A stretch of 64,000 nt of DNA from Emticicia sp. BO119 (GCF_013912375.1 NZ_JACETV010000002.1:682001-746000), one strand, 5' to 3'. Shown: positions 44,005-53,261, counted from the stretch's first letter. Made by a program: numbers and translations. Notes: generated from the sequence alone by a model not told the origin.

Positions 44005-44880
44005 ATGAAGCCCCTGCTCAAAAAATCAGTCGAAAGTGCCGTTTATTCCTTTACCCTAAAGGAATTAATAGAACCACATTTCGATCCTAACTGGCATTTT
44101 CACCCGCATTATCAGTTGTTTACAGTATTGGAAGGAAGAGGTACAAGGTTTATTGGTGATAGTATCCGGCACTTTGAACCAGGTGATACCGTGTTTTTGG
44201 GACCAAACATTCCACATCTCTGGCAAAGCGACCGGGCTTATTTTACACATAATCCTGATTTAATTACACACGGGATTGTAATCTACTTTACTGAGGATTT
44301 TCTGGGGAATGGGTTTTTTGAAAAAAGTGAAATGCACAACTTGAAACAATTGTTGGAAAGAGGTGAGCGAGGGCTGGATATAGTAGGTGAAACTAAAGAA
44401 TATATCAGGTATGAATTACAAAACTTACATCTTTTTGAAGGATTTGAACGTGTACTGAAATTTCTATCCATGCTTCATCATTTGGCACAATCAACCGACT
44501 ACGAGTACATCGCCAGTTTTGGATACGTAAATACCCACAAGGTTTCTGAAACTGAGCGGATGCAGAAAGTGCATGAGTATGTGATGAAGCATTTCAAAGA
44601 AGAAGTTCGTTTAAGCGAATTAGCATCTTTGGTCAGTATGAGTGATTCTGCGTTTTGTAGATACTTTAAAAGCCGCACTAACAAACCATTTTTTGATTTC
44701 ATAGCAGAGATACGTATCGGGCATGCCTGTAAATTGCTGCATGAAGGTAATCTGAGCATAACACAGGTAGCCTATGAAAGCGGCTACAATACAATCTCTA
44801 ATTTTAATCGTCAGTTTAAAGAAATTACCGGAAAAACGCCGCTTCTATATCAGAGGGAGTACACCAAGGGTATTCGATAG
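44005..44880 (+). CDS. AraC-family transcription regulator
   Basis: A 291-residue complete regulator. The N-terminal cupin sensor has NWHFHPHYQLFTVLEGRGTRF and FEPGDTVFLGPNIPHLW. The C-terminal AraC HTH pair (about residues 190-285) has LSELASLVSMSDSAFCRYFKSRT and ITQVAYESGYNTISNFNRQFK. It is the same architecture as the AraC protein at 1-810, with many identical stretches (GTRF-GDSI, FCRYFK-RT, SNFNR). It is divergent from the epimerase-Gfo-ThuA operon and probably controls it in response to a sugar. Confidence 0.93.
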   Translation: MKPLLKKSVESAVYSFTLKELIEPHFDPNWHFHPHYQLFTVLEGRGTRFIGDSIRHFEPGDTVFLGPNIPHLWQSDRAYFTHNPDLITHGIVIYFTEDFLGNGFFEKSEMHNLKQLLERGERGLDIVGETKEYIRYELQNLHLFEGFERVLKFLSMLHHLAQSTDYEYIASFGYVNTHKVSETERMQKVHEYVMKHFKEEVRLSELASLVSMSDSAFCRYFKSRTNKPFFDFIAEIRIGHACKLLHEGNLSITQVAYESGYNTISNFNRQFKEITGKTPLLYQREYTKGIR

Positions 44881-44963
44881 TTCTCACCGCACAATAAAAA
44901 TTTCAACAATTATTATTTCCGATACGTATAGATAAGGTATATTTGTAAAGGTTGAGTTTTATG

Positions 44964-45000
44964 ATGATGTTTCTCTGTTCGGAGAAACATCATTTTTTTA
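44964..45000 (+). terminator. Terminator of the AraC gene
   Basis: A perfect 12-bp stem ATGATGTTTCTC / GAGAAACATCAT with a 6-nt loop, followed by seven T. It lies 84 bp after the AraC stop and 25 bp before the amine oxidase start. Confidence 0.88.
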
Positions 45001-45025
45001 TTGCTAATACATCTATTATTTAATC

Positions 45026-46369
45026 ATGAAACGACGCTCATTCCTTGGTCTGGCTGCTTCTGGCACTATCCTGCTCAACCAAAAGACCTTTGCACATACA
45101 GTTAAACCCTCCAGAGTTGTCATCCTCGGTGCAGGGTTCTCAGGACTTTCTGCTGCTTTAACACTTTTTGATAAGAAAATAGACTTTGTAGTTTTAGAAT
45201 CCCGTAACCGGATTGGTGGGCGCGTATTTACCCACAAAATTGACGAGCAGGCAGATTTGAGGGTAGAGTTAGGCGCCGAGTGGGTAGGAGAGTCGCATGA
45301 AGAAGTAAAGAAACTATGTGAGCGTTTCAAAATTCAACTCAATGATAATCGGTTCGATACTGATTTATTTTTCAGAGGCAAGTATAGCAAAGTAAACAAG
45401 TGGGATTTTGACGTCGAATGGAAGAAAAAACTCGAAGGCTTGCTGGGAAAATTTAAGAATTTCAATACTGACCAACAGAAAGCATTCGACCGTCTGGATT
45501 GGTGGAGGTATTTAGTTAATAATGGTATTCCAGAAAACGACCTGTATTTCAGAGAATTATTAGATAGTACCGATTTTGGCGAAAGCATCAGACACGTCTC
45601 TGCTTATGCTGCCATCAGCGAATACGCTTATTCGAGCAAGAAGAATGAAATGGATTTAAAAATGGAAGGGGGTAATAGTACCTTAGCTAATAAAATCGCT
45701 GATTTAATAGGCAGAGAAAAGATTTTGACCGACCATCACGTAGAAGTTATTATTCAAAATGGTAAAGGTATTACAGTAAAATGTGCCAACGGAAAAACTT
45801 TCGATGCAGATAGAGTCATTTGTACCGTCCCAACCTTTGCTTTGTCAAAAATCAATTTCTCCCCTGTATTGCCGAAATCAAAATTGCATGCGATAGACGC
45901 CCTGCAATATGCGCGTATCAACAAGTGTGTAGGTTTATTCAGCCAGCGTTTCTGGAAACGGGAAGATTTTGATATGATAACCGATACGCCTGCACATTAT
46001 TTCTATCATGCTACCAAAAATCAGAATCATGCCAGAGGGGCACTCACTTCTTATAGTATCGGCGAAAAAGCAGATATGTTTGGCTGGCATGGGGATGACT
46101 ATCGCCGACAAACCCTAATTGATTCCATCAGACCTGTGGGAGATGCCCGTAATTATTTGCAAAAAGTAGCCAATTATAACTGGGGACAAGACAATTATTC
46201 GAAAGGTGCCTATGCTATTTATGGGACAGGACAATGGTTTACGCTACAACCGGAATTGAAAAAAAACCACCTTAATGTCCATTTTGCCGGAGAGCACCTC
46301 GCTGAATGGCAAGGCTTTATGGAAGGAGCAATAGTATCCGGTCGCGATGCAGCTTTAGAGGCGATTTAA
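45026..46369 (+). CDS. Flavin monoamine oxidase-type FAD oxidoreductase, Tat-exported
   Basis: A 447-residue flavoenzyme. The N-terminus MKRRSFLGLAASGTILL is a twin-arginine signal. FAD binding is shown by RVVILGAGFSGLSAALTLF and LESRNRIGGRVFTHK, and the C-terminal contact FAGEHLAEWQGFMEGAIVSG. Family members oxidise amines or amino acids to imines with oxygen; the presence of the Tat signal means it is folded with FAD before export to the periplasm. Specific substrate unknown. Its stop overlaps the stop of the convergent SDR gene by 4 bp. Confidence 0.9.
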   Translation: MKRRSFLGLAASGTILLNQKTFAHTVKPSRVVILGAGFSGLSAALTLFDKKIDFVVLESRNRIGGRVFTHKIDEQADLRVELGAEWVGESHEEVKKLCERFKIQLNDNRFDTDLFFRGKYSKVNKWDFDVEWKKKLEGLLGKFKNFNTDQQKAFDRLDWWRYLVNNGIPENDLYFRELLDSTDFGESIRHVSAYAAISEYAYSSKKNEMDLKMEGGNSTLANKIADLIGREKILTDHHVEVIIQNGKGITVKCANGKTFDADRVICTVPTFALSKINFSPVLPKSKLHAIDALQYARINKCVGLFSQRFWKREDFDMITDTPAHYFYHATKNQNHARGALTSYSIGEKADMFGWHGDDYRRQTLIDSIRPVGDARNYLQKVANYNWGQDNYSKGAYAIYGTGQWFTLQPELKKNHLNVHFAGEHLAEWQGFMEGAIVSGRDAALEAI

Positions 46370-47154
46370 ACTCCACTTGTTCGTCCACCATCAACCGGAA
46401 TACTTACGCCATTCACAGAGCCTGCTGCAGGCGAACATAAAAAGGCAATTACTGCGCCTGTTTCCTCAGGTGCAGTAAACCGTCCGATTGGAATATCTTT
46501 AATTAAATCTTTTTCAACAGCTTCAATACTTTTATTAGTTGATTTGGCTCTGGTTTCGTTGACTTTCTCTAATCGGGCTGTAGTAGTATAACCAGGTAAT
46601 ACATTATTGGTGGTAATACCATATTTCCCCAGTTCATTTGCCATCGATTTTGCCCAGTTACCCATTGCACCACGAATAGTATTAGACACACCTAAGCCAA
46701 CAATCGGTTGTTTCATACCCACAGAAGTGATATTTACAATCCGGCCAAAACCGGCCTCTTTCATGCTTGGAACTACTGCCTGTGCAAGCAATTGCGCGGA
46801 TACCAGATGCTCATTAAAAGTTTGCGTAAACTGTGCCACATCAGCCTCAATGATAGCCCCACCTGCTGGGCCACCGGTATTATTAATCAGAATATGTACT
46901 TCGGGATACTTAGCTAAATATCGATCAATCTTAGGTTTTACCTGCGCAGTTTTAGAAAAATCAATCACCAGATAGCGGTGCTTTTGATTTTTCTTACGGT
47001 GTAATTCTTTTACTACCTCTTTCAATTTCTCTTCATTGCGGGCTATTAAAGTAATATTAGCACCTAATAAAGCCAATTCTACGGCCGCTGCTTTACCAAT
47101 CCCTTGCGTACTCCCACAAACCAGAGCTGTCTTGCCAGTTAAGTCTAAATTCAT
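46366..47154 (-). CDS. SDR-family protein lacking the YxxxK pair
   Basis: A 262-residue SDR with intact NAD(P) motif (ALVCGSTQGIGKAAA), NNTGG and PIGRFTAPEETGAVIAFLCS. The catalytic stretch is NITSVGMKQPIVGLGVSNTIRGAMGNWAKS: the Tyr position is Ser and the Lys position is Arg. This SN..R pattern belongs to a widespread divergent subfamily of FabG-like proteins, so it is not a random lesion. Role unknown; it is often annotated as 3-oxoacyl-ACP reductase. Convergent with the amine oxidase gene, overlapping by 4 bp. Confidence 0.87.
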   Translation of the reverse strand: MNLDLTGKTALVCGSTQGIGKAAAVELALLGANITLIARNEEKLKEVVKELHRKKNQKHRYLVIDFSKTAQVKPKIDRYLAKYPEVHILINNTGGPAGGAIIEADVAQFTQTFNEHLVSAQLLAQAVVPSMKEAGFGRIVNITSVGMKQPIVGLGVSNTIRGAMGNWAKSMANELGKYGITTNNVLPGYTTTARLEKVNETRAKSTNKSIEAVEKDLIKDIPIGRFTAPEETGAVIAFLCSPAAGSVNGVSIPVDGGRTSGV

Positions 47155-47191
47155 GCGTATGTTTTTGGCAAAGGTAGTGAAATACGCCCTT

Positions 47192-47263
47192 GGCCCCTAA
47201 AGGAGAACATTAAAAAATCATACATTACTCTGCTCGTGCGGAAGCAACACCCCTTTAGGGGCC
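47192..47263. repeat. Inverted repeat with 12-bp perfect arms at the permease gene end
   Basis: GGCCCCTAAAGG at 47192-47203 and CCTTTAGGGGCC at 47252-47263 are perfect inverse copies 48 bp apart. The right arm overlaps the last codons and stop of the FtsX-type permease, so its C-terminal residues (LAPGP) are encoded by the element. It looks like a small mobile or dispersed palindromic repeat. Confidence 0.6.
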
Positions 47264-49648
47264 GGGGGCTAAACTTTTTACCGGATTTCGCAACGCTGCT
47301 TTGATACTCTGATAGCTTACAGTTAGTAAAGTAACAACAAGCGCACCCACGCCTGAAAAAGCAAATATCCACCACGAAAGCGCAGTTCGGTAAGTATATT
47401 TCTGTAGCCAGTTATCTAAAAAGAAATAAGCAATAGGCGTAGCAATAAAAAAAGAAACGATGACCAATTGAACGAAGTCTTTCGACAGCAAACCAGTTAA
47501 GTTTATTACCGAGGCGCCAAGCACTTTGCGGATACCTATCTCTTTGGTGCGCTGCTCGGCCATGAATGAAGCTAAGCCAAATAAACCAAAACAAGAGATA
47601 AGGATTGCTAAAACTGAAAAGAGATATGCTAATTTTCCGATTCTTTCTTCATTGGCAAATTTATGGGCATATTCCTGGTCGACAAATTTGTACTCAAAAG
47701 GTACTGCGGGCGCTATCTTATTAAATATTTCCTGTATTTGTTGTAATGCCTGATGAATGCTTATCTGAGGATTAATTTTTAGCAATATATATCTTTTGTT
47801 ACCTCTTAAGGAAAAAATAGCGGGCCGGACTTTCTCAAACGGCGAAGACATAACCATATCTTTTACTACACCCAAAATAGTATAAGTGCCTTTTTGCCAA
47901 TGTTCTGAACGGATTATCTGGCCAACAGGATTTTTCAAACCCATCAATTTTACGGCTGACTCATTCACAATAAGACCGGAAGAATCACTTGAGAATTTTC
48001 GGGAGAAATCTCGTCCGGCCACAAATTGCCAACCTACTGCTTTACCATACTCATAGGATACTCTAAGTGTCCCAAAATCATCTTTTATGTCTGGAGTTTT
48101 TCCAACCCACTCAAAACCTGTATTATTAGATCCCTGGCTCGTTAATTCACTACCGGATTCGGCTACTTCTACTACTGCACCACTTCTTATCAATTCATTT
48201 CGCAGCACTTCTTCTTTACCTTGAAGACCATTTTTCGGAAATGTCAACAGGCCATCAGAAGTATAACCAAGCGGACGATTTTTAGCTATTTGAATTTGCC
48301 TGTAAACCACCCAGGTACCAATAATAAGCATAATTGAAATGGTAAATTGTACAACCACCAATACTTTTCTTGATAATAAAGCAGAACGCCCTCCACAAAA
48401 TACCCCTTTCAGAATTCTTATAGGTTGTAAGGAAGCCAGATAAAATGCAGGGTATAAGCCCGCAAGCAAAGCTGTAAATAAAGCAAAACCAAGACTAAGC
48501 AACCAGAATGAAGGATCCGCCCACAAAATAGCTATTTCTTTATCAGCTACTTGATTAAACCAGGGTAAAATCAGGACAATTAAGCCAATACCCAGGATGA
48601 GTGCAAAGGCTGTAATCATTACGGCCTCATTTAAAAACTGGATAGTTAATTGTGAACGCAACGAACCCATTGCTTTACGTATTCCGACCTCTTTGGCTCG
48701 TTTTTCAGATCTTGCAGTAGAAAGATTGGCAAAGTTGATGCAAGCCAATAATAGTACAAACAAGCCAATTGTAGCATAAAAAATAATATATTCGAATGCT
48801 TCGCTCGTAACATTTACACCATTTTTAAAACTGGAATATAAATGCCATTTATTCATTGGATGTAGAAAAACTTCAGGTTTGTATCTGGCTTTTTCTGCAT
48901 TCAGATGAGGTAGCATGATATTTTTTATTCTGGCAGATACCTGCTCAAATGAGCGGTCAGGGGCTATTTGTACATAAGTTGGGAAGGAATTATCCCCCCA
49001 ATTATCTTGAGCAGCCTTTGCCCACTCATTAAAAGTAAGATAAAGTTCAAACGGCGCAATGTACGAAACACCCATGAATTCGGAGTTATTAGGGAAATCC
49101 TGATATACGCCAGTTACTGTCGCATTGATTTGCGTATCAATTAAAACAATCTGATTGATAGGGTTTATATCCCCAAAAAGTTTTTGGGCAAGTGTTTCAG
49201 AAAGTAAAATATTGTGTAATTCCTGTAACCCAGCACGACTGCCCCGAATCATTTTTAAGCTTAGCAATTCAGGTGATCCGGCTTGCATAAAACGACCTGC
49301 TTGTGTGAATTTTTTATCTGCACCGGCTATGATATAGTTTACTGTTTCAGTTGAAGTAACTACATGGATAAAGTCCTCCTTAAAAGTATCCAGGAGTTTT
49401 CTGCCTAATGGCATAGGACTCGACTGTCCACCTGTTTCTTTTCTGCCATTATACCATTCATGTCGCATTACCTGAGCAATGTGTTCATAATTATCATGCG
49501 ATTGATTGAATGTCATTTCATCATGAATCCACAAACCAATTAGTATGGCTACAGCCATACCTACGGCTAATCCTACTATATTAATAAAAGAGTAGCTTTT
49601 GTTTTTGGTGAGGTTACGCCAGGCAATGAGAAAGTAATTTTGTAGCAT
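47255..49648 (-). CDS. ABC transporter permease, MacB/FtsX type
   Basis: A 797-residue inner-membrane protein with eight predicted helices. Domains: N-terminal helix (FINIVGLAVGMAVAILIGLW), MacB-like periplasmic domain (about 45-250), first FtsX core (three helices, about 285-430), a second periplasmic domain (about 450-660), and second FtsX core (about 680-797; AEQRTKEIGIRKVLGAS). Duplicated full-length permeases of this kind are common in Bacteroidota and move peptides or lipoproteins or act mechanically on the envelope. No ATPase gene lies beside it. Its final residues appear to come from an inverted repeat. Confidence 0.9.
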   Translation of the reverse strand: MLQNYFLIAWRNLTKNKSYSFINIVGLAVGMAVAILIGLWIHDEMTFNQSHDNYEHIAQVMRHEWYNGRKETGGQSSPMPLGRKLLDTFKEDFIHVVTSTETVNYIIAGADKKFTQAGRFMQAGSPELLSLKMIRGSRAGLQELHNILLSETLAQKLFGDINPINQIVLIDTQINATVTGVYQDFPNNSEFMGVSYIAPFELYLTFNEWAKAAQDNWGDNSFPTYVQIAPDRSFEQVSARIKNIMLPHLNAEKARYKPEVFLHPMNKWHLYSSFKNGVNVTSEAFEYIIFYATIGLFVLLLACINFANLSTARSEKRAKEVGIRKAMGSLRSQLTIQFLNEAVMITAFALILGIGLIVLILPWFNQVADKEIAILWADPSFWLLSLGFALFTALLAGLYPAFYLASLQPIRILKGVFCGGRSALLSRKVLVVVQFTISIMLIIGTWVVYRQIQIAKNRPLGYTSDGLLTFPKNGLQGKEEVLRNELIRSGAVVEVAESGSELTSQGSNNTGFEWVGKTPDIKDDFGTLRVSYEYGKAVGWQFVAGRDFSRKFSSDSSGLIVNESAVKLMGLKNPVGQIIRSEHWQKGTYTILGVVKDMVMSSPFEKVRPAIFSLRGNKRYILLKINPQISIHQALQQIQEIFNKIAPAVPFEYKFVDQEYAHKFANEERIGKLAYLFSVLAILISCFGLFGLASFMAEQRTKEIGIRKVLGASVINLTGLLSKDFVQLVIVSFFIATPIAYFFLDNWLQKYTYRTALSWWIFAFSGVGALVVTLLTVSYQSIKAALRNPVKSLAPGP

Positions 49649-49731
49649 AGTCGTAATTGATAATTGAGGGGTTCAAAGCAAAGACGACTATATTTGTAAA
49701 ACATTACATATTTTGGAGTTTTTAATTTAGC

Positions 49732-50892
49732 TTATGGCTTATTTTTTATTTCATTCAACACTTTCTCAACTTCCTCTTTCACCTCCGGATCAACTTTATT
49801 TTTATTTAATTCAAGTAAATCAATAGCTTTTTGTTTTTGTTGGTTTGAAGAATAAGCCTTGGCTAAGGCAATAAGATATAAATGATTACCAGAATAAATT
49901 TTTTGTAATTTTTCAAAATATAAAATTGCATCATTCCCATTGCCCTCACTTTGGAGTTTTTCCCCAATGCTTATTAATTTATTGTAATTGATATAAGTCA
50001 ACTCATAGTCATCCTCGGCTTTTTCAGTCTTTACATATTTTTCAAACTGGCTCATTGCCTTTTTTGTACCTACAGCCTGAATCAGAGAATCAACATAAAC
50101 TGAGATTTGCTTTTTGTCTGCATTAAGTGGCTTTACTCCAGCCAATACCTTATTTAAATAGGCTATTGAGTTGATATAGGCAATTCTTTCACCTGTTTTA
50201 AAATCTAATTGCCCATTAGAAAAAATGCCAATCAATTGTCCATTTTCATCCAGAATAGGAGAACCGCTTGCTCCACCCAGAAAAGCGGTTCGTATTTCAG
50301 GGTCATAAAATCTTACAAAAAGTGTATTACCTGATTTCTTACTGATATAACCCTCTGCTATTAATGTTTTATCAAACCGGTAAGGATTTCCTGTCATATA
50401 CACTTTATCACCCACTTTGACCGGCTCTTTTCTCAATCTGATTGGCTGGATATTGGGAGATATATATTTGGTAGTAAATACCAGCCAATCACGTTGAAGC
50501 ACACCATTTTCTGGCCCATTAAAAAGCTTTTCGTTCGGGTCTTCATTAATCAGGTAGTGGATAATAACCGAATCCTTCGGATTACCTTTAGGATACATTT
50601 TCCATGTTTTCAGATGGTCATTGATATATACTTTGTCTGAAGCCTTGTTCCTGGCAGCCCAGATAATATGTTTAGCCGTTATAGCTAAAGTATCTTTTCC
50701 TGTGTCTAATAAAAAGCCGCTGGCGGCATAAGTAATAGTAGGGTCTAAGTATTTATCTCCGTTTTTGTAAGTAACATCGTTTACCAGGGCAATTTGTGGC
50801 CATTGGTCTTTAGGCTTTAATATCCAGGATTCCTTTATTTGCCCAAGCCCAATAAGAGGTAAAAAGCAGAAAATGATAAGTATCGGTTTCAT
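49732..50892 (-). CDS. Trypsin-like serine protease with TPR tail
   Basis: A 386-residue exported protein (signal MKPILIIFCFLPLIGLGQ). The protease fold carries the triad: His in AITAKHIIWAA (about 76), Asp in LQRDWLVF (about 135), Ser in GGASGSPILDENGQLIG (about 210). Residues about 290-375 hold two TPR-like helices (YNKLISIGEKLQSEG, LYLIALAKAYSSNQQKQKA). No PDZ domain. It probably degrades or processes proteins in the periplasm, with TPR helping binding. It is 11 bp downstream of the YceI gene. Confidence 0.87.
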   Translation of the reverse strand: MKPILIIFCFLPLIGLGQIKESWILKPKDQWPQIALVNDVTYKNGDKYLDPTITYAASGFLLDTGKDTLAITAKHIIWAARNKASDKVYINDHLKTWKMYPKGNPKDSVIIHYLINEDPNEKLFNGPENGVLQRDWLVFTTKYISPNIQPIRLRKEPVKVGDKVYMTGNPYRFDKTLIAEGYISKKSGNTLFVRFYDPEIRTAFLGGASGSPILDENGQLIGIFSNGQLDFKTGERIAYINSIAYLNKVLAGVKPLNADKKQISVYVDSLIQAVGTKKAMSQFEKYVKTEKAEDDYELTYINYNKLISIGEKLQSEGNGNDAILYFEKLQKIYSGNHLYLIALAKAYSSNQQKQKAIDLLELNKNKVDPEVKEEVEKVLNEIKNKP

Positions 50893-50903
50893 ATACGCTA
50901 TAT

Positions 50904-51512
50904 TTACAGACTTTTATTAAATACCAGATTCATCGTAAGTTTAATGTTATTCGGAATCAAATCATCTTTCATCTGGGATAAAAAACTATAAGATTTATAA
51001 GTAATACCCCACAAAGTGCGGTCAATCGTAACCGCTGCTTGTGCCTTTAATTGAGCACCCTCTGTTATAATAATGCTTGGGAAAGTAATCACATTGCTGA
51101 TACCTTTCAATGTCAGATTGCCCGTGATGGTATATTCATTAGGCTTGGTAGTGGGGATGATTTTAGTAATAATAAAAGTAGATAGAGGGAAACGCATAGT
51201 TGAGAAAAAATCATCAGAATGTAAATGTTCTACTACACCTTTATTACTTTCTCCGGTTTTGGGATTAACACTATTGATACTTTTCATGTTTATTACAAAC
51301 TTGCCTCCTTTTGCTTTTCCAGTCGCAGAAGTTACTAAAGTACCCGAAGTTAATTGTATAGTTCCTTCATGAGGTTTACCAACAAATGGAACGTCCTGCC
51401 AGATGAGCTGGCTTTCTTTATTGACTACTTCATACGTAATATCAGAAGCAGGCTTGACCTGTGAGAATGTTGAGTAGGAAGTTAAAAATAATACGATAAA
51501 TAGCTTTTTCAT
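50904..51512 (-). CDS. YceI-family lipid-binding-like periplasmic protein
   Basis: A 202-residue YceI protein. The start at MKKLFIVLFLTSYSTFSQ gives a signal peptide; a reading seven codons longer has no clear merit. The lipocalin-like domain shows DITYEVVNKESQLIW, MKSINSVNPKTGESNKGVVEHLHSDDFF and NLTLKGISNVITFPS. Homologues bind polyisoprenoids in a barrel. It is directly upstream of the serine protease gene and probably in one transcript with it. Confidence 0.9.
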   Translation of the reverse strand: MKKLFIVLFLTSYSTFSQVKPASDITYEVVNKESQLIWQDVPFVGKPHEGTIQLTSGTLVTSATGKAKGGKFVINMKSINSVNPKTGESNKGVVEHLHSDDFFSTMRFPLSTFIITKIIPTTKPNEYTITGNLTLKGISNVITFPSIIITEGAQLKAQAAVTIDRTLWGITYKSYSFLSQMKDDLIPNNIKLTMNLVFNKSL

Positions 51513-51539
51513 TGATAATGTAAGTTTTAGCATTAATTT

Positions 51540-51670
51540 TTGTGGCGCAAACCGGCCACATTCGTGTCCCGTTCGCAGTTGGATTTAGAAAGCAATGGTG
51601 AATTAGAAACAGACAGACTCCTCAAGTTTGTAGCAGGGTTTAGAAAACCGCGAGCGGCACGTTCACGTAC
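51540..51670. repeat. GC-rich unexplained intergenic stretch
   Basis: A segment clearly richer in G+C than its surroundings, with words such as CCGCGAGCGGCACG and CAAACCGGCCACATTCG. A 73-codon frame crosses it on the plus strand but reads into the neighbouring gene and does not resemble a protein. It may be a dispersed repeat or a transposon remnant; a genome search would tell. Confidence 0.35.
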
Positions 51671-51676
51671 AGGGTT

Positions 51677-52075
51677 TTATTTAACTAAAATTTCATTATG
51701 CGGCAACGCATATTGCTTGTCAAGGGTAAGCAATACAATCTGGTCACCTTTTTTGCAATGAGACAATATCTTTTGCACATCAACTTTCATAAAATCTTCT
51801 TTAGAAAACAGCGTGATAGTTTGGGTATCTTTTTCTTTTATCGCCACCTTGAAAGGAATCTTGTCTACTGCGTTACTTTCTGTACGTGATAAGTCTACCG
51901 TATTTACTGTCAAGTCTCCCAAAGTCTTTAAAGAAATTTCATTTTTGTAGCCGGTTTTATTATATTGGTCTACAATCATTTTATTGCCTAAAAAGGCCGC
52001 TGCACAAACCTGCTGGCCAAATCCTGCCTGTGCAAAAGCGCAACAGAAAAATGCGGTTACGATAAGTTTTTTCAT
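51677..52075 (-). CDS. Small secreted protein of unknown function
   Basis: A 132-residue protein with signal peptide (MKKLIVTAFFCCAFAQAGFGQ). The mature part begins QVCAAAFLGNKMIVDQYN and alternates short strands (VAIKEKDTQTITLFSK) with a C-terminal HCKKGDQIVLLTL. No family recognised. It is divergent from a membrane-bound winged-helix regulator with 142 bp between the starts, which suggests that the regulator controls it. Confidence 0.72.
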   Translation of the reverse strand: MKKLIVTAFFCCAFAQAGFGQQVCAAAFLGNKMIVDQYNKTGYKNEISLKTLGDLTVNTVDLSRTESNAVDKIPFKVAIKEKDTQTITLFSKEDFMKVDVQKILSHCKKGDQIVLLTLDKQYALPHNEILVK

Positions 52076-52217
52076 AATTGTTCCGATTTTTTAAATTGAA
52101 AGATGAGCCAAATGTAAAAGAGAGAAAACCGACAGAAGTAAAATGAATGTAAAAAAGTGTAAATTGCATGTAACTCTGCTGTTTTTCAGATAGCTTTACC
52201 ATAATTTTGTCAGAATT

Positions 52218-53105
52218 ATGAAACCTAAAATTTATATCATTTGCCTGGCGGTTTTTTCAGTGATTGCTCTTTCAGCAGGAACACTTACCGTCAACGACTC
52301 GCATGATTTTCTGGAGAAGCGAGCCATATTAGTCATGCGCGAAATCGGGCATCAGTTATTGCAGCGTTCAGGAGATTTTACCTCTCGGGTATTACCTGTG
52401 AAAAAGATAGATGAAAATACTTTTCAGTTAGAGTTTCAGAGTAAGTTTGCGTTCATGCCAGATACCTTAGCAAAAGTGGTGCATCAGCGTCTGAGTTCCG
52501 CACAATTACCCCTCGATTACATGGTGAACGTATATAACTGCGTTAGCCCGGAAATTGTGTTGGGCTTCGAGGTTAGAAGCAAAGGAGAAAACGTTATGGC
52601 CTGCATGGGTAGACCACAAGCTAAAGATTGTTACCGCATTCAGATTCAATTTACAGGAAATTATCAGGTTGCTAGGTCCATGAATATCTGGTGGGCAGTC
52701 GGGTTTATTCTAGCAGGTGGAACACTTTTTTCAGTATTTAATAAAAAAATATTTCAGAGAAAAAGTGAGGCCAGACCTATTGATACAATTGTTGAAGAAG
52801 AAGCATTTATTGGTATTGGCAGATACGCTTTTTACTCCGATAAAGCCTTGCTGAAACAAGGGGAAGAACAGATTGAATTATCTGATAAGGAAGCAAAATT
52901 GCTGAGCATATTTGCAGCAAATCAGAATCAGGTAATAGAGCGCGACAGGCTCCTGAAAGAAGTATGGGAAGATGAAGGCGTATTTGTAGTGGGCAGAAGT
53001 TTAGATGTTTTTGTATCTAAACTCAGAAAAAAATTACAGGGCGACGACACAATCAGAATTACCAGTATTCATGGTAAAGGGTATAAATTAGAGGTGATTA
53101 CTTAA
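52218..53105 (+). CDS. Membrane-spanning winged-helix regulator (OmpR-type DNA-binding domain)
   Basis: A 295-residue protein. N-terminal hydrophobic segment (IYIICLAVFSVIALSAG), an extracytoplasmic domain of about 130 residues, a second transmembrane helix near residues 157-175 (WWAVGFILAGGTLFSVF), a linker, and a C-terminal OmpR/PhoB-type wHTH (LSDKEAKLLSIFAANQNQVIERDRLLKEVW, then SLDVFVSKLRKKL and SIHGKGYKL). It lacks a receiver domain, so it is a one-component regulator sensing an envelope signal, similar in idea to ToxR/CadC but with the DNA-binding domain at the C-terminus. Likely target: the divergent small secreted protein gene. Confidence 0.86.
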   Translation: MKPKIYIICLAVFSVIALSAGTLTVNDSHDFLEKRAILVMREIGHQLLQRSGDFTSRVLPVKKIDENTFQLEFQSKFAFMPDTLAKVVHQRLSSAQLPLDYMVNVYNCVSPEIVLGFEVRSKGENVMACMGRPQAKDCYRIQIQFTGNYQVARSMNIWWAVGFILAGGTLFSVFNKKIFQRKSEARPIDTIVEEEAFIGIGRYAFYSDKALLKQGEEQIELSDKEAKLLSIFAANQNQVIERDRLLKEVWEDEGVFVVGRSLDVFVSKLRKKLQGDDTIRITSIHGKGYKLEVIT

Positions 53106-53261
53106 TAATAAGGAGAAAATACCATATTAATTTCTTAAAACAGGGCTTTTTAGTGTTAGAAAATTATAAATTTTGGGTACATTTTTCCATTCATACGTAT
53201 ATTTCTCCCTCCTAAGTATTTTTCGTTTTCTGGCAATAATATTATCTTTTTCTTGCTAAAA

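Noticed and set aside
51540-51761. 73-codon plus-strand ORF in the GC-rich gap
   Set aside because: It runs antisense into the small secreted protein gene and has no protein-like features; noted instead as an unexplained intergenic stretch.
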